Source: Nitrospiraceae bacterium (GTDB lineage: Bacteria; Nitrospirota; Thermodesulfovibrionia; UBA6902). Taken from it: a stretch of 9,205 nucleotides of DNA. The stretch spans positions 2,241,874-2,251,078 of the forward strand of contig CP070644.1 of NCBI GenBank assembly GCA_020354155.1, written 5' to 3'. Under the pieces are notes generated by a model that worked only from the letters and a program-made list of their open reading frames with translations, was not told the DNA's origin and searched no databases. Made by a program: the position numbers and the translations under genes. Positions 1 through 7,042 of the stretch are shown here, piece after piece. How positions within the stretch are numbered: the first letter of the stretch is position 1; each line of letters opens with the position of its first letter.

Positions 1-394
1 TATTGGCCAGCCCCGGCAATGTATTCTGCTCATGAATCATTGTCGGTATCCCCATCATTGAGGCACACAGGAGCACAGGGCCGGAACTGTATCCTCCCAC
101 ACCAAGTACTATGTCAGGGGCCACCTCTTTCAGAATCGCCCTGGCATCAATAATGGAAAAAGGAATTTTCATGAAAGACCTCAGGGTAGAAAAAACCCCT
201 TTGCCCACGAGTCCCTCTGACCTGATAAACCGGATATCATACCCTTCCCGGGGAATAATCTTTGACTCAATGCCCCTCACTGTCCCAACAAAGGTACAGT
301 GGACATCCGCCATGGAACGTTCCAGTTCCCTGGCAACCGCAATTGCAGGAAAGAGGTGCCCGCCTGTTCCGCCTCCGGCTATGACTATTTTCAT
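1..394 (-). CDS. murG: UDP-GlcNAc--lipid I N-acetylglucosaminyltransferase MurG, N-terminal part (3' end outside window)
   Basis: MurG transfers GlcNAc from UDP-GlcNAc to lipid I on the cytoplasmic face of the membrane, giving lipid II. Only the first 131 residues are here; the family is usually about 355-365 residues, so the rest lies left of position 1. The start MKIVIAGGGTGGH carries the glycine-rich loop of the N-terminal Rossmann domain (GGGTGGH at residues 7-13). Further on are GVGGYSSGP (98-106) and HEQN followed by GLAN (121-131), both MurG signatures of the lipid I binding half. The ATG shares one base with the ftsW stop (TGATG) and has GAGGAG at 404-409, 9 nt upstream. A GTG codon directly before this ATG is a possible but less likely start. 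The overlap with ftsW suggests translational coupling. The truncation is due to the window edge, not to a broken gene. Confidence 0.97.
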   Translation of the reverse strand, partial: MKIVIAGGGTGGHLFPAIAVARELERSMADVHCTFVGTVRGIESKIIPREGYDIRFIRSEGLVGKGVFSTLRSFMKIPFSIIDARAILKEVAPDIVLGVGGYSSGPVLLCASMMGIPTMIHEQNTLPGLAN

Positions 395-1551
395 CACCGC
401 CTGCTCCTCAAAGTTGTTCTATCCATATAGCTGTGGGAATAAGAATGTTCTTCCATCTCTCTCTGCTTATTTCTCCCTGATATACTGATCAATATTCCAG
501 CTGCTGCCATATTAATGAGCAGCGCAGAGCCGCCATAACTGATAAATGGCAGGGGCAGCCCTTTTGTCGGCATCAGTCCTGTAGAAACAGCAAAATTAAT
601 CAGTGCCTGTACCCCTATCATCATTGACAGGCCAATGGTTAAAAAATACGTAAAGGGATCCTGGACCCGTGATGCCATCCTGATCCCTGCCAGAAAAAGC
701 CATACAAATATCCCTATGACAGCGAGAACACCGATTAATCCCAGTTCCTCCCCTATGATTGAAAATATAAAGTCGGTATGCACTTCCGGCAGGTAGTACA
801 GTTTCTGCCTGCTGCCGCCAAGACCCACTCCTAAAATCCCGCCCTTTCCAAAGGCGATAAAAGACTGTACTAACTGGAATCCACAGCCGAAGGGATCTTT
901 CCAGGGGTCTATGAAACAGGTCACCCTTTTCATTCGATAGGGTGATGTCATAACGAGAAGGTACATGGCAGGAAGGGCTGTCAGAACCAGTACCCCGATG
1001 TGGCTCAACCGCGCACCACCCAGAATCAGCAGACCAATGGTAAGAATGCCGAGGCTCATGACTGCCCCAAAATCAGGCTGAAACATGATAATGCCCTGAA
1101 AGACGAGCATAATGCTTACAGGAATGAGGAGGCCGTAACGGAATTCCCTCATCCTCTGAAAGTTTTTATCCATGTAAAAGGCAAGAAAAAATACCATGAC
1201 AATTTTGACAAGTTCAGAGGGCTGGAAAGTAGTTGGCCAGAGACGAAGCCATCTCCTTGCTCCGTTGGCAGATATCCCTATGCCAGGAACAAAGACAAGA
1301 ACAAGAAGGAGCAGGGATAAACCGAGGAGAACATATACCATTGGCTTCAACTTCCTGTGGTCTACCCTGGAGAGAAGAAACATGGCCCCAATACCGACAA
1401 ACACAGTAAAAAGGTGGTTTATCAGATAGTGAAATCCATTGTCATACTTTCTCATGGACATAAGTGCAGTAGAGCTGTACACCATCAGTATGCCGATAGC
1501 TGTGAGCAGCAAAACCGGTATTAAAATATTATTCCTTTCTTTAACTATCAT
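394..1551 (-). CDS. ftsW: Septal peptidoglycan glycosyltransferase FtsW (SEDS family)
   Basis: FtsW polymerises lipid II into glycan strands at the division septum, working with FtsI. The protein has 385 residues, normal for the family, and is almost entirely hydrophobic, with about ten likely membrane segments. SEDS hallmarks are visible: NGARRWL (96-102), FQPSE (109-113), QPDFG (158-162), LPEVHTDFIF (254-263) and LPFISYGGSALL (334-345). Asp260 in HTDF matches the acidic residue reported as essential in E. coli FtsW and RodA. The C-terminal 25 or so residues are hydrophilic and rich in Arg and Ser, fitting a cytoplasmic tail. It lies 15 nt after murD and overlaps murG by one base. Position next to murD and murG, with ftsI in the same cluster, favours FtsW over RodA. 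The start ATG is the first possible start after the in-frame murD stop, but its Shine-Dalgarno is unusually close (see separate entry). Confidence 0.97.
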   Translation of the reverse strand: MIVKERNNILIPVLLLTAIGILMVYSSTALMSMRKYDNGFHYLINHLFTVFVGIGAMFLLSRVDHRKLKPMVYVLLGLSLLLLVLVFVPGIGISANGARRWLRLWPTTFQPSELVKIVMVFFLAFYMDKNFQRMREFRYGLLIPVSIMLVFQGIIMFQPDFGAVMSLGILTIGLLILGGARLSHIGVLVLTALPAMYLLVMTSPYRMKRVTCFIDPWKDPFGCGFQLVQSFIAFGKGGILGVGLGGSRQKLYYLPEVHTDFIFSIIGEELGLIGVLAVIGIFVWLFLAGIRMASRVQDPFTYFLTIGLSMMIGVQALINFAVSTGLMPTKGLPLPFISYGGSALLINMAAAGILISISGRNKQREMEEHSYSHSYMDRTTLRSRR

Positions 1552-1553
1552 GT

Positions 1554-1558
1554 CTCCT
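1554..1558 (-). promoter_or_regulatory. Ribosome binding site of ftsW with very short spacing
   Basis: AGGAG lies only 2 nt before the ATG at 1551, where 5-9 nt is usual. No other ATG, GTG or TTG lies between the murD stop and this ATG in the ftsW frame, and the next codons (MIVKERNN) lead directly into the first membrane segment. The start is therefore probably right, with initiation likely helped by ribosomes finishing murD 15 nt upstream. That coupling is inferred. Confidence 0.55.
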
Positions 1559-1566
1559 ATAGGCTG

Positions 1567-3009
1567 TTACTGCGGATCTGACAGCCTCCTTACTGCCTCT
1601 TTGAATTTCCTTCCCCTGTCTTCAAAATCCTGAAACATATCAAAACTGGCACAGCCAGGTGAGAGGAGAACAACATCGCCTGGTCGCGCTCTTGATAAAC
1701 ACTGTTTCACTGCATCGTCAAGGCTGTTGGCGCATATGGTCTCTGTGCTGCTGCCAAGGGCCCTGCTTATCTTCTCCTGGGCCTCACCAATAAGAACTAA
1801 CAGCTTGACCTTCTTTTTTATACGTTTCTGTAACCGGGTAAAATCACTTCCCTTGTCCATACCGCCCATGATTAATATAATGTCTTCAAATCCCTCCAGG
1901 GACTTGGCAACGGCCCCAGTGTTTGTTCCCTTGGAATCGTTAATAAAACGTACCCCATTCACTTCACCGGCAAATTCCATCCTGTGTTCCAGTCCCTGAA
2001 AATTGCGCAACACCTTTTTTACGGCATCCACAGAACACCCTGCGAGCAGGGCCATAAGGGAAGCGGCCATCGCATTTTCGAGGTTATGCAGTCCCGGTAT
2101 CGTAATTTCATTGCTCTCGACCAGCTTCTCCCCTGATTCGTTTTTTGACAGAATCAGAGAACCCCGATGCAGATATATGCCTCTCACCTTCTTTTTCCTG
2201 CTGAAGAAAAAGACATCGGGCATCCTCAATCCCGCGGGTTCAATGCTGGCCCTGAAAAGATTCATAACTGTAGGGTCATCAGCATTGAGTATCAGATGGT
2301 CTCCCCCTTGCTGGTTCTCAAATATACGTGCCTTGGCAGCTATGTAGTCTTCCATGCTGTTATACCTGTCAAGATGGTCAGGGGTAATATTCAGAATAGC
2401 CGCAATGTTCGGCCTGAAATCCCTGATCTCTTCAAGCTGAAAGCTCGAAATCTCAGCTACAATGTGATCAACCTGTATATCATGACCGTTTCCAAGAGCA
2501 GTATGCAGTTCTTCTGTCAATGCACTTCCGATATTTCCTCCAAGGAGTGTCCGATAACCAGACTCCTTTAGCATGAGGCCGACAAGCGTTGTTGTCGTAG
2601 ATTTTCCATTTGTTCCTGTGATGCCGATATAAAGAGGCTCCTCATAGTTATTCATCGTCGAAGAAACTGAAATTGAGCCCTCTTCCTTACTCCTTATTGC
2701 CTGATAGGCTAGTTCGAGCTCACTGATTACAGGAATCCCCCTGACACGTGCCCGTCCAAGAAATGGGGAATCACAGGGAACTCCGGGGCTTATAACAATA
2801 ATATCAGCTCCATTAAAGACTTCGTCCGGGTTACCGCCGACTACTATCTCAATATCCGGAGACAGCCGCTGAATGCCGGCTTCAAGTTTCTCTCGTGGCT
2901 GGCTGTCAGTTACTGTAACGCGGGCGCCAAGACGTGACAGCAGGTTTGCCGCCCCGATGCCGCTTCGTGCGAGACCGACAACGACTACTTTTTTATCCCT
3001 GAATGTCAT
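1567..3009 (-). CDS. murD: UDP-N-acetylmuramoylalanine--D-glutamate ligase MurD
   Basis: MurD adds D-glutamate to UDP-MurNAc-L-Ala using ATP, in the cytoplasm. Counting from the preferred start (480 residues), the N-terminal Rossmann domain has GLARSGIGAA (12-21). The central ATPase domain has the P-loop GTNGKST (132-138), SSFQLE (188-193), NITPDHLDRY (207-216) and a Lys at 226 in YIAAKARIFEN, the usual carbamylated lysine. The C-terminal domain has HRMEF (342-346), NDSKGTN (357-363) and SPGCASFDMF (450-459). The ATG at 3009 is preferred over an in-frame ATG at 3033: it has AGGAGAGG just upstream, and it puts the Rossmann strand (KKVVVVG) near the N-terminus as in homologues. It is about 40 residues longer than E. 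coli MurD (438). Part of this is a polar, Ser-rich insert at residues 107-124, just before the P-loop, and part is a smaller expansion around residues 165-182. Confidence 0.96.
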   Translation of the reverse strand: MTFRDKKVVVVGLARSGIGAANLLSRLGARVTVTDSQPREKLEAGIQRLSPDIEIVVGGNPDEVFNGADIIVISPGVPCDSPFLGRARVRGIPVISELELAYQAIRSKEEGSISVSSTMNNYEEPLYIGITGTNGKSTTTTLVGLMLKESGYRTLLGGNIGSALTEELHTALGNGHDIQVDHIVAEISSFQLEEIRDFRPNIAAILNITPDHLDRYNSMEDYIAAKARIFENQQGGDHLILNADDPTVMNLFRASIEPAGLRMPDVFFFSRKKKVRGIYLHRGSLILSKNESGEKLVESNEITIPGLHNLENAMAASLMALLAGCSVDAVKKVLRNFQGLEHRMEFAGEVNGVRFINDSKGTNTGAVAKSLEGFEDIILIMGGMDKGSDFTRLQKRIKKKVKLLVLIGEAQEKISRALGSSTETICANSLDDAVKQCLSRARPGDVVLLSPGCASFDMFQDFEDRGRKFKEAVRRLSDPQ

Positions 3010-3012
3010 TTT

Positions 3013-3020
3013 CCTCTCCT
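3013..3020 (-). promoter_or_regulatory. Ribosome binding site that sets the murD start
   Basis: AGGAGAGG sits 3 nt (its AGGAG core 6 nt) before the ATG at 3009. The upstream in-frame ATG at 3033 has only a weak ACAGGCAC in front. The strong site lies inside the longer reading frame, so it supports initiation at 3009 and makes the first eight codons of the longer frame probably untranslated as part of MurD. Confidence 0.75.
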
Positions 3021-3058
3021 GTGTATCTATCATCAGTGCCTGTCAATCATGATCCCCG

Positions 3059-4141
3059 TCATCGTACTTTCAGAGTAGTCAAACTCAACATTGCCAGAAT
3101 AATACCAACAATCCAGAACCTGACAATGACCTTTGGTTCGGGCCATCCCTTTTCCTCAAAATGATGATGAATGGGTGCCATTTTGAAGACCCTCTTCCCC
3201 GTCAGTTTGAAGGATACAACCTGGATCATGACAGAAAAAGTTTCTATGACAAATATGCCTCCTACAACGGCAAGGACTATCTCCTGCTTTGTGATCACTG
3301 CCAGTGTCCCAAGTGCACCGCCCAGACCGAGGGACCCCACATCACCCATGAAAATCTCTGCAGGGTAACTGTTGAACCAGAGGAACCCAAGGGCAGCTCC
3401 AAACATTGCCCCGCAGAAAACCGTAAGTTCACCAGTGCCGGGAAGGTAAAGCACATGAAGGTACTGTGAAAAACCGGCATGACCAGAGATATAGACAAGG
3501 GCCCCGTTTGCCAGGCAGGCAATACCAACAAGACCGATGGCAAGTCCGTCGATTCCGTCAGTGAGATTCACGGCATTCGACGACCCTACGATTACTAAAA
3601 TCGAAAAGGGTATATAAAACCATCCAAGATCAATAAGCCATTTTTTAAAAAAGGGAATACTCAGACTTGCTATATAGGGGTCCTCGGGATTGTAGTAGAA
3701 AAGCATCCCGATTCCCATGGCAAGAACAATCTGTGCTCCAAACTTATACCAGCCCTTCAGCCCTTTTGTGTTCTGTTTAATTGCCTTCAGATAATCATCC
3801 GTCAGCCCGATCAGTCCAAACCCCAAAATTGCAACTGTCATAATTAATATATATTTGTTTGACAGGTCTGCCCACAGAAGCGTGCTGATAACTACCGAAA
3901 GAATAATCAGTATGCCGCCCATTGTTGGCGTACCCTCTTTGTGGAGATGGGTCCTGGGGCCCTCATTTCTTACATGCTGGGTCATACTGAGATTTCTGAG
4001 TTTCTCGATAACCCACGGCGCAGCAATAAAGGTAATAAACAATGCTGTCACGACAGCAAGAGCTGCCCGGAAGGTTATGTATCTGAATACATTCAGCGGG
4101 GAATAAAATTCGTTCAATGAATAAAGCAGCTTATAGAGCAT
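3059..4141 (-). CDS. mraY: Phospho-N-acetylmuramoyl-pentapeptide transferase MraY
   Basis: MraY moves phospho-MurNAc-pentapeptide from UDP onto undecaprenyl phosphate in the inner membrane, making lipid I. The 360 residues match the family length exactly and form about ten membrane segments. Signatures in order are: MLYKLLYSLNE at the N-terminus and NVFRYITFR (17-25), typical of MraY; GTPTMGG (70-76); TDDYLK (114-119) with the Asp pair; NAVNLTDGIDGLA (189-201); FMGDVGSLGLG (264-274) with Asp267; and PIHHHFE (323-329), the HHH loop at the active site. The ATG has GGGGAG at 4150-4155, 8 nt upstream, and a TAG two codons before it in frame, so the start is secure. Its first 11 bases overlap the end of murF, which suggests coupled translation. 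A 49-nt gap to murD follows. Confidence 0.98.
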   Translation of the reverse strand: MLYKLLYSLNEFYSPLNVFRYITFRAALAVVTALFITFIAAPWVIEKLRNLSMTQHVRNEGPRTHLHKEGTPTMGGILIILSVVISTLLWADLSNKYILIMTVAILGFGLIGLTDDYLKAIKQNTKGLKGWYKFGAQIVLAMGIGMLFYYNPEDPYIASLSIPFFKKWLIDLGWFYIPFSILVIVGSSNAVNLTDGIDGLAIGLVGIACLANGALVYISGHAGFSQYLHVLYLPGTGELTVFCGAMFGAALGFLWFNSYPAEIFMGDVGSLGLGGALGTLAVITKQEIVLAVVGGIFVIETFSVMIQVVSFKLTGKRVFKMAPIHHHFEEKGWPEPKVIVRFWIVGIILAMLSLTTLKVR

Positions 4142-5510
4142 TCGCTAATCTCCCCGCAACTTTCTCAAGAGCGACTGAACGTGAGCCCTTGAGAAGAACC
4201 GTGTCGCCTGCCCTGCATATTTCTCTTATGCCCTCGGCCGCTTTTTCTGCATTTTCAAAAACATGGACAACAGGCCTGTACTTCCTTCCTCCGACCTGCT
4301 TAACCACATCTGCAGCTGCAGCCATGCTCTCCCCGACTGCTATAAAAACATCTACTCCTGATGCTGCAATCATTTCTCCCACAGCCCTGTGTGCAGGCTC
4401 TGAATAGGTCTCCAGTTCCTTCATGTCTCCGAGCACAGCCACTGTCCGCCCCCTGCTGCCCAGCCGGACAAGCTCGCGAACAGCTTCTTCCATGGACGCG
4501 GGGTTTGCATTATAGGCATCATTGATCAATGTGATTCCCTTTTCCCGAGTAACTTCAAAGCGCATTGAAACAGCCCTGAACGCCTCAAGGGCCTCCTTGA
4601 TCTGATCTGTACTGACGCCAAGGGCAATGCCGGCAGCTGCCGCTGCAAGAGCATTGTAGACATTGAATCGACCAAAAACATTGAGACTGATTCTGACAGT
4701 TTCCTGATTGTGGACTGATAAGACAAAATCACTGCCTCTGTCAGCGCTCGTTATTTCCTGTGCCCTTACATCGGCATTCTTCGTAATCCCGAAGGTAATC
4801 GTCTCTCCATGAAAAGGGGCCGACTTGAGACCTTCCATCAAATACTCGTCATCTGCATTCACAATAGCAGTTGCCAGCCCATCGAGTATCTCGAATTTTG
4901 CTTCTCTCACTGCTTCGCGACTGCCAAGCCTTCCAATATGGGCAGTACCGATGTTTGTGATAATTCCATGGGAGGGTTGAGCTATATCACAGAGCAACTT
5001 TATTTCACCGGCTGCGTTCATTCCCATTTCCAGCACAGCGCATTCATCATTATTCTTAAGACCGGCAAGACTCAGCGGCAGTCCTATGTGGTTATTGAGA
5101 TTTTCAATATTTTTCAGGGTCCTGTATTTTTTGGACAGCACAGCATGAACCATTTCCTTGGTTGTGGTCTTCCCATTGCTGCCGGTGACGGCAATAAGAG
5201 GAATATCACGATATTTCCTGACACAGTGTGCAACGTCCTGAAGCGCCCGAAGGGTGTCGCCAACACGTACAATGATCCGGTCAGCGGGAAGTATGTCAGG
5301 TTTCACTTCAATCACTGCTCCGGCACCCCGGTGTAACGCTGATTCCAGATAATTGTGACCATCATAATGATCGCCCCGTAAGGCAAAGAAGAGGTCGCCA
5401 TCTGAAATGGTACGTGAGTCCGTGGAAACACCTGTGATAGGTCCGGGACCTTCTGACAATAATTCACCCTTTGTTGCCTCAAGCACCATGTCCAATGTCA
5501 GAACCACCAT
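4131..5510 (-). CDS. murF: UDP-N-acetylmuramoyl-tripeptide--D-alanyl-D-alanine ligase MurF
   Basis: MurF adds the D-Ala-D-Ala dipeptide to UDP-MurNAc-tripeptide with ATP, completing the pentapeptide in the cytoplasm. The protein has 459 residues, the normal length. It shows the N-terminal domain motif STDSRTISDGDLFFAL (29-44), the P-loop TGSNGKTTT (109-117), the MurF-type NNHIGLPLSL (139-148), NIGTAHIGRLGS (186-197), and Lys205 in VREAKFEIL, the probable carbamylated lysine. NDAYNANPASM (330-340), LGDMKELE (360-367) and KGSRSVALE (441-449) are typical of the C-terminal domain. The start at 5510 is the first ATG after an in-frame TGA, and MVVLTLDMVLEATKGEL resembles other MurF N-termini. There is no good Shine-Dalgarno before it. 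A second ATG at 5489 is a less likely start. It follows murE after a 56-nt gap and overlaps mraY by 11 nt. Confidence 0.97.
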   Translation of the reverse strand: MVVLTLDMVLEATKGELLSEGPGPITGVSTDSRTISDGDLFFALRGDHYDGHNYLESALHRGAGAVIEVKPDILPADRIIVRVGDTLRALQDVAHCVRKYRDIPLIAVTGSNGKTTTKEMVHAVLSKKYRTLKNIENLNNHIGLPLSLAGLKNNDECAVLEMGMNAAGEIKLLCDIAQPSHGIITNIGTAHIGRLGSREAVREAKFEILDGLATAIVNADDEYLMEGLKSAPFHGETITFGITKNADVRAQEITSADRGSDFVLSVHNQETVRISLNVFGRFNVYNALAAAAAGIALGVSTDQIKEALEAFRAVSMRFEVTREKGITLINDAYNANPASMEEAVRELVRLGSRGRTVAVLGDMKELETYSEPAHRAVGEMIAASGVDVFIAVGESMAAAADVVKQVGGRKYRPVVHVFENAEKAAEGIREICRAGDTVLLKGSRSVALEKVAGRLANAL

Positions 5511-5537
5511 TTCATAAATTCATCAGCATGATAAAAC

Positions 5538-5555
5538 TGATACTTCCATGTATCA
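5538..5555 (-). repeat. Short inverted repeat in the murE-murF gap
   Basis: On the coding strand TGATAC-ATGGAA-GTATCA forms a perfect 6-bp stem with a 6-nt loop, about 28 nt before the murF ATG. Beyond one mismatch, two more A-T pairs could extend it. It is not GC-rich and no U-run directly follows it, so it does not look like a terminator. It may be chance, or a weak mRNA structure between the two genes. Confidence 0.35.
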
Positions 5556-5566
5556 TTTGTCATTTC

Positions 5567-7042
5567 TTATTTTTTAAGCTTTCTTATTGCTTCCCTCAGG
5601 ACCTCTCTATCACTGAAGTGATATCTCTCGTCCATAATTTCCTGGTAGTTCTCGTGTCCCTTGCCGGCAGCTACAACGGTATCCCCCGGTTGTGCAGCTT
5701 CCACCGCCTGATAAAGGGCCTCCTTCCTGTCTGCGCATACAGCGTATTTACCGCTCCTCATACCGGGAAGAATGTCCGCTATAATCTGCTCAGGGTCCTC
5801 GGTACGTGGATTGTCGGAAGTAATAATCACATGATCACTCAACTTTGATGCAACTGAACCCATTGCCGGCCGCTTTGTCCTGTCCCTGTCTCCCCCGCAT
5901 CCAAAGACAGTAATGACACTGCCATCTGTAATATGTCTTGCCTCGTTAAGCACTTTTTTCAGAGCATCCTCCGTATGCGCATAGTCAACGATGCAGTTAA
6001 ATCCCTGGCCTTCTTCTACACTTTCAAAGCGTCCTTCAACAGGCATCGTATTTTGAATGCCCTGCTGAATAATGTCTTTATCAGTATCGAGCGCATATCC
6101 TATTCCAATTGCAATCAGCATGTTACTGACATTAAATTGTCCCTTCAGCCTTGAGTGAACGGTAAATTCATCTTCCGGAGTCTGAACGGTAAATGAAAGT
6201 CCCGGTGCCGACAATATATTAACTGCCCGTATCATCGCCCCCTCTTCAGTACCACAGGTAACAACATTGCAATCGAGTCCACCGGCAAGAGATCGTACCG
6301 TCGGGTCGTCCCAGTTCAAAACTGCCGTTCCTCCTGCCTCGATATAGTCAAAGACCTTTTTCTTGGCATCCAGGTAGTCATCCATGGTTATATGGAAATC
6401 CAGGTGGTCCCTGGTAAAGTTGGTGAAGGCAGCTACCTTCAGAGAACAGCCGTCGACCCTCCTGAGCTGCAGGGCATGGGAAGAAATTTCCATGACAGCA
6501 TGGCTCATACCGCTGTTCACCATGTCCCTCAAATATCTTTGAAGGTCCATTGACTCCGGTGTTGTATTCAAAGCAGCTATTGTTGTATCCCCTGTAATAT
6601 ATTTAATTGTTCCAAGCAAGCCGGTCTTCCTGCCGCCTGCCTCCAGTATGCTTTTCGTTATAAAACTGGCTGTTGTCTTGCCATTTGTTCCGGTGATGCC
6701 GATGAGCTCAAGCTTCGCTGATGGATTGCCATAATAGCGGGATGACAGGCGGCCAAGCACACTCCTGCTGTCATCTACTTCAATAAGCGCAACTGGATGC
6801 TGGTCAGATATTCCCTGTGACATTAAAATATCTACAGCCCGTTCCGTAATGATTGCAGCAGCCCCCCTGCTTATGGCATCATCTATAAAATCATGGCCGT
6901 CAACAGAATACCCGGTTACTGCCACGAAGAGATAATCTTTTTTTACTGATCTCGAATCATAGGCAATACCCTCAATATCAACTGTCAGCAGGCCCTCCAT
7001 TCTCCTTACAGAAAGGCCTTCTAAAAGTACTGAAAGCGTCAT
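5567..7042 (-). CDS. murE: UDP-N-acetylmuramoyl-L-alanyl-D-glutamate--2,6-diaminopimelate ligase MurE
   Basis: MurE adds the third amino acid of the stem peptide to UDP-MurNAc-L-Ala-D-Glu using ATP, in the cytoplasm. The 491 residues fit the family (E. coli 495). Visible motifs are YDSRSVKKDYLFVA (28-41) in the UDP-binding domain, the P-loop GTNGKTT (118-124), NTTPES (159-164), EISSHAL (185-191), TNFTRDHLDFH (207-217), Lys227 in YLDAKKKVF as the probable carbamylated residue, DYAHTEDAL (353-361) and GKGHENYQ (460-467). DNPR at 410-413 is the motif associated with choosing meso-diaminopimelate rather than L-lysine, so the cell wall is probably of the mDAP type. The start ATG overlaps the ftsI stop as ATGA and is directly preceded in frame by TAA, so no earlier start exists. 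No clear Shine-Dalgarno is close to it, which fits translation coupled to ftsI. Confidence 0.98.
   Translation of the reverse strand: MTLSVLLEGLSVRRMEGLLTVDIEGIAYDSRSVKKDYLFVAVTGYSVDGHDFIDDAISRGAAAIITERAVDILMSQGISDQHPVALIEVDDSRSVLGRLSSRYYGNPSAKLELIGITGTNGKTTASFITKSILEAGGRKTGLLGTIKYITGDTTIAALNTTPESMDLQRYLRDMVNSGMSHAVMEISSHALQLRRVDGCSLKVAAFTNFTRDHLDFHITMDDYLDAKKKVFDYIEAGGTAVLNWDDPTVRSLAGGLDCNVVTCGTEEGAMIRAVNILSAPGLSFTVQTPEDEFTVHSRLKGQFNVSNMLIAIGIGYALDTDKDIIQQGIQNTMPVEGRFESVEEGQGFNCIVDYAHTEDALKKVLNEARHITDGSVITVFGCGGDRDRTKRPAMGSVASKLSDHVIITSDNPRTEDPEQIIADILPGMRSGKYAVCADRKEALYQAVEAAQPGDTVVAAGKGHENYQEIMDERYHFSDREVLREAIRKLKK

Noticed and set aside
4809..5336. A 175-codon plus-strand ORF opposite murF
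   Set aside because: It is fully covered by MurF, which has all family motifs; the antisense product resembles no protein I recognise.
5538..5555. The inverted repeat in the murE-murF gap as a transcription terminator
   Set aside because: The stem is only 6 bp, AT-rich and lacks a following U-run, and it lies in the middle of a compact operon.
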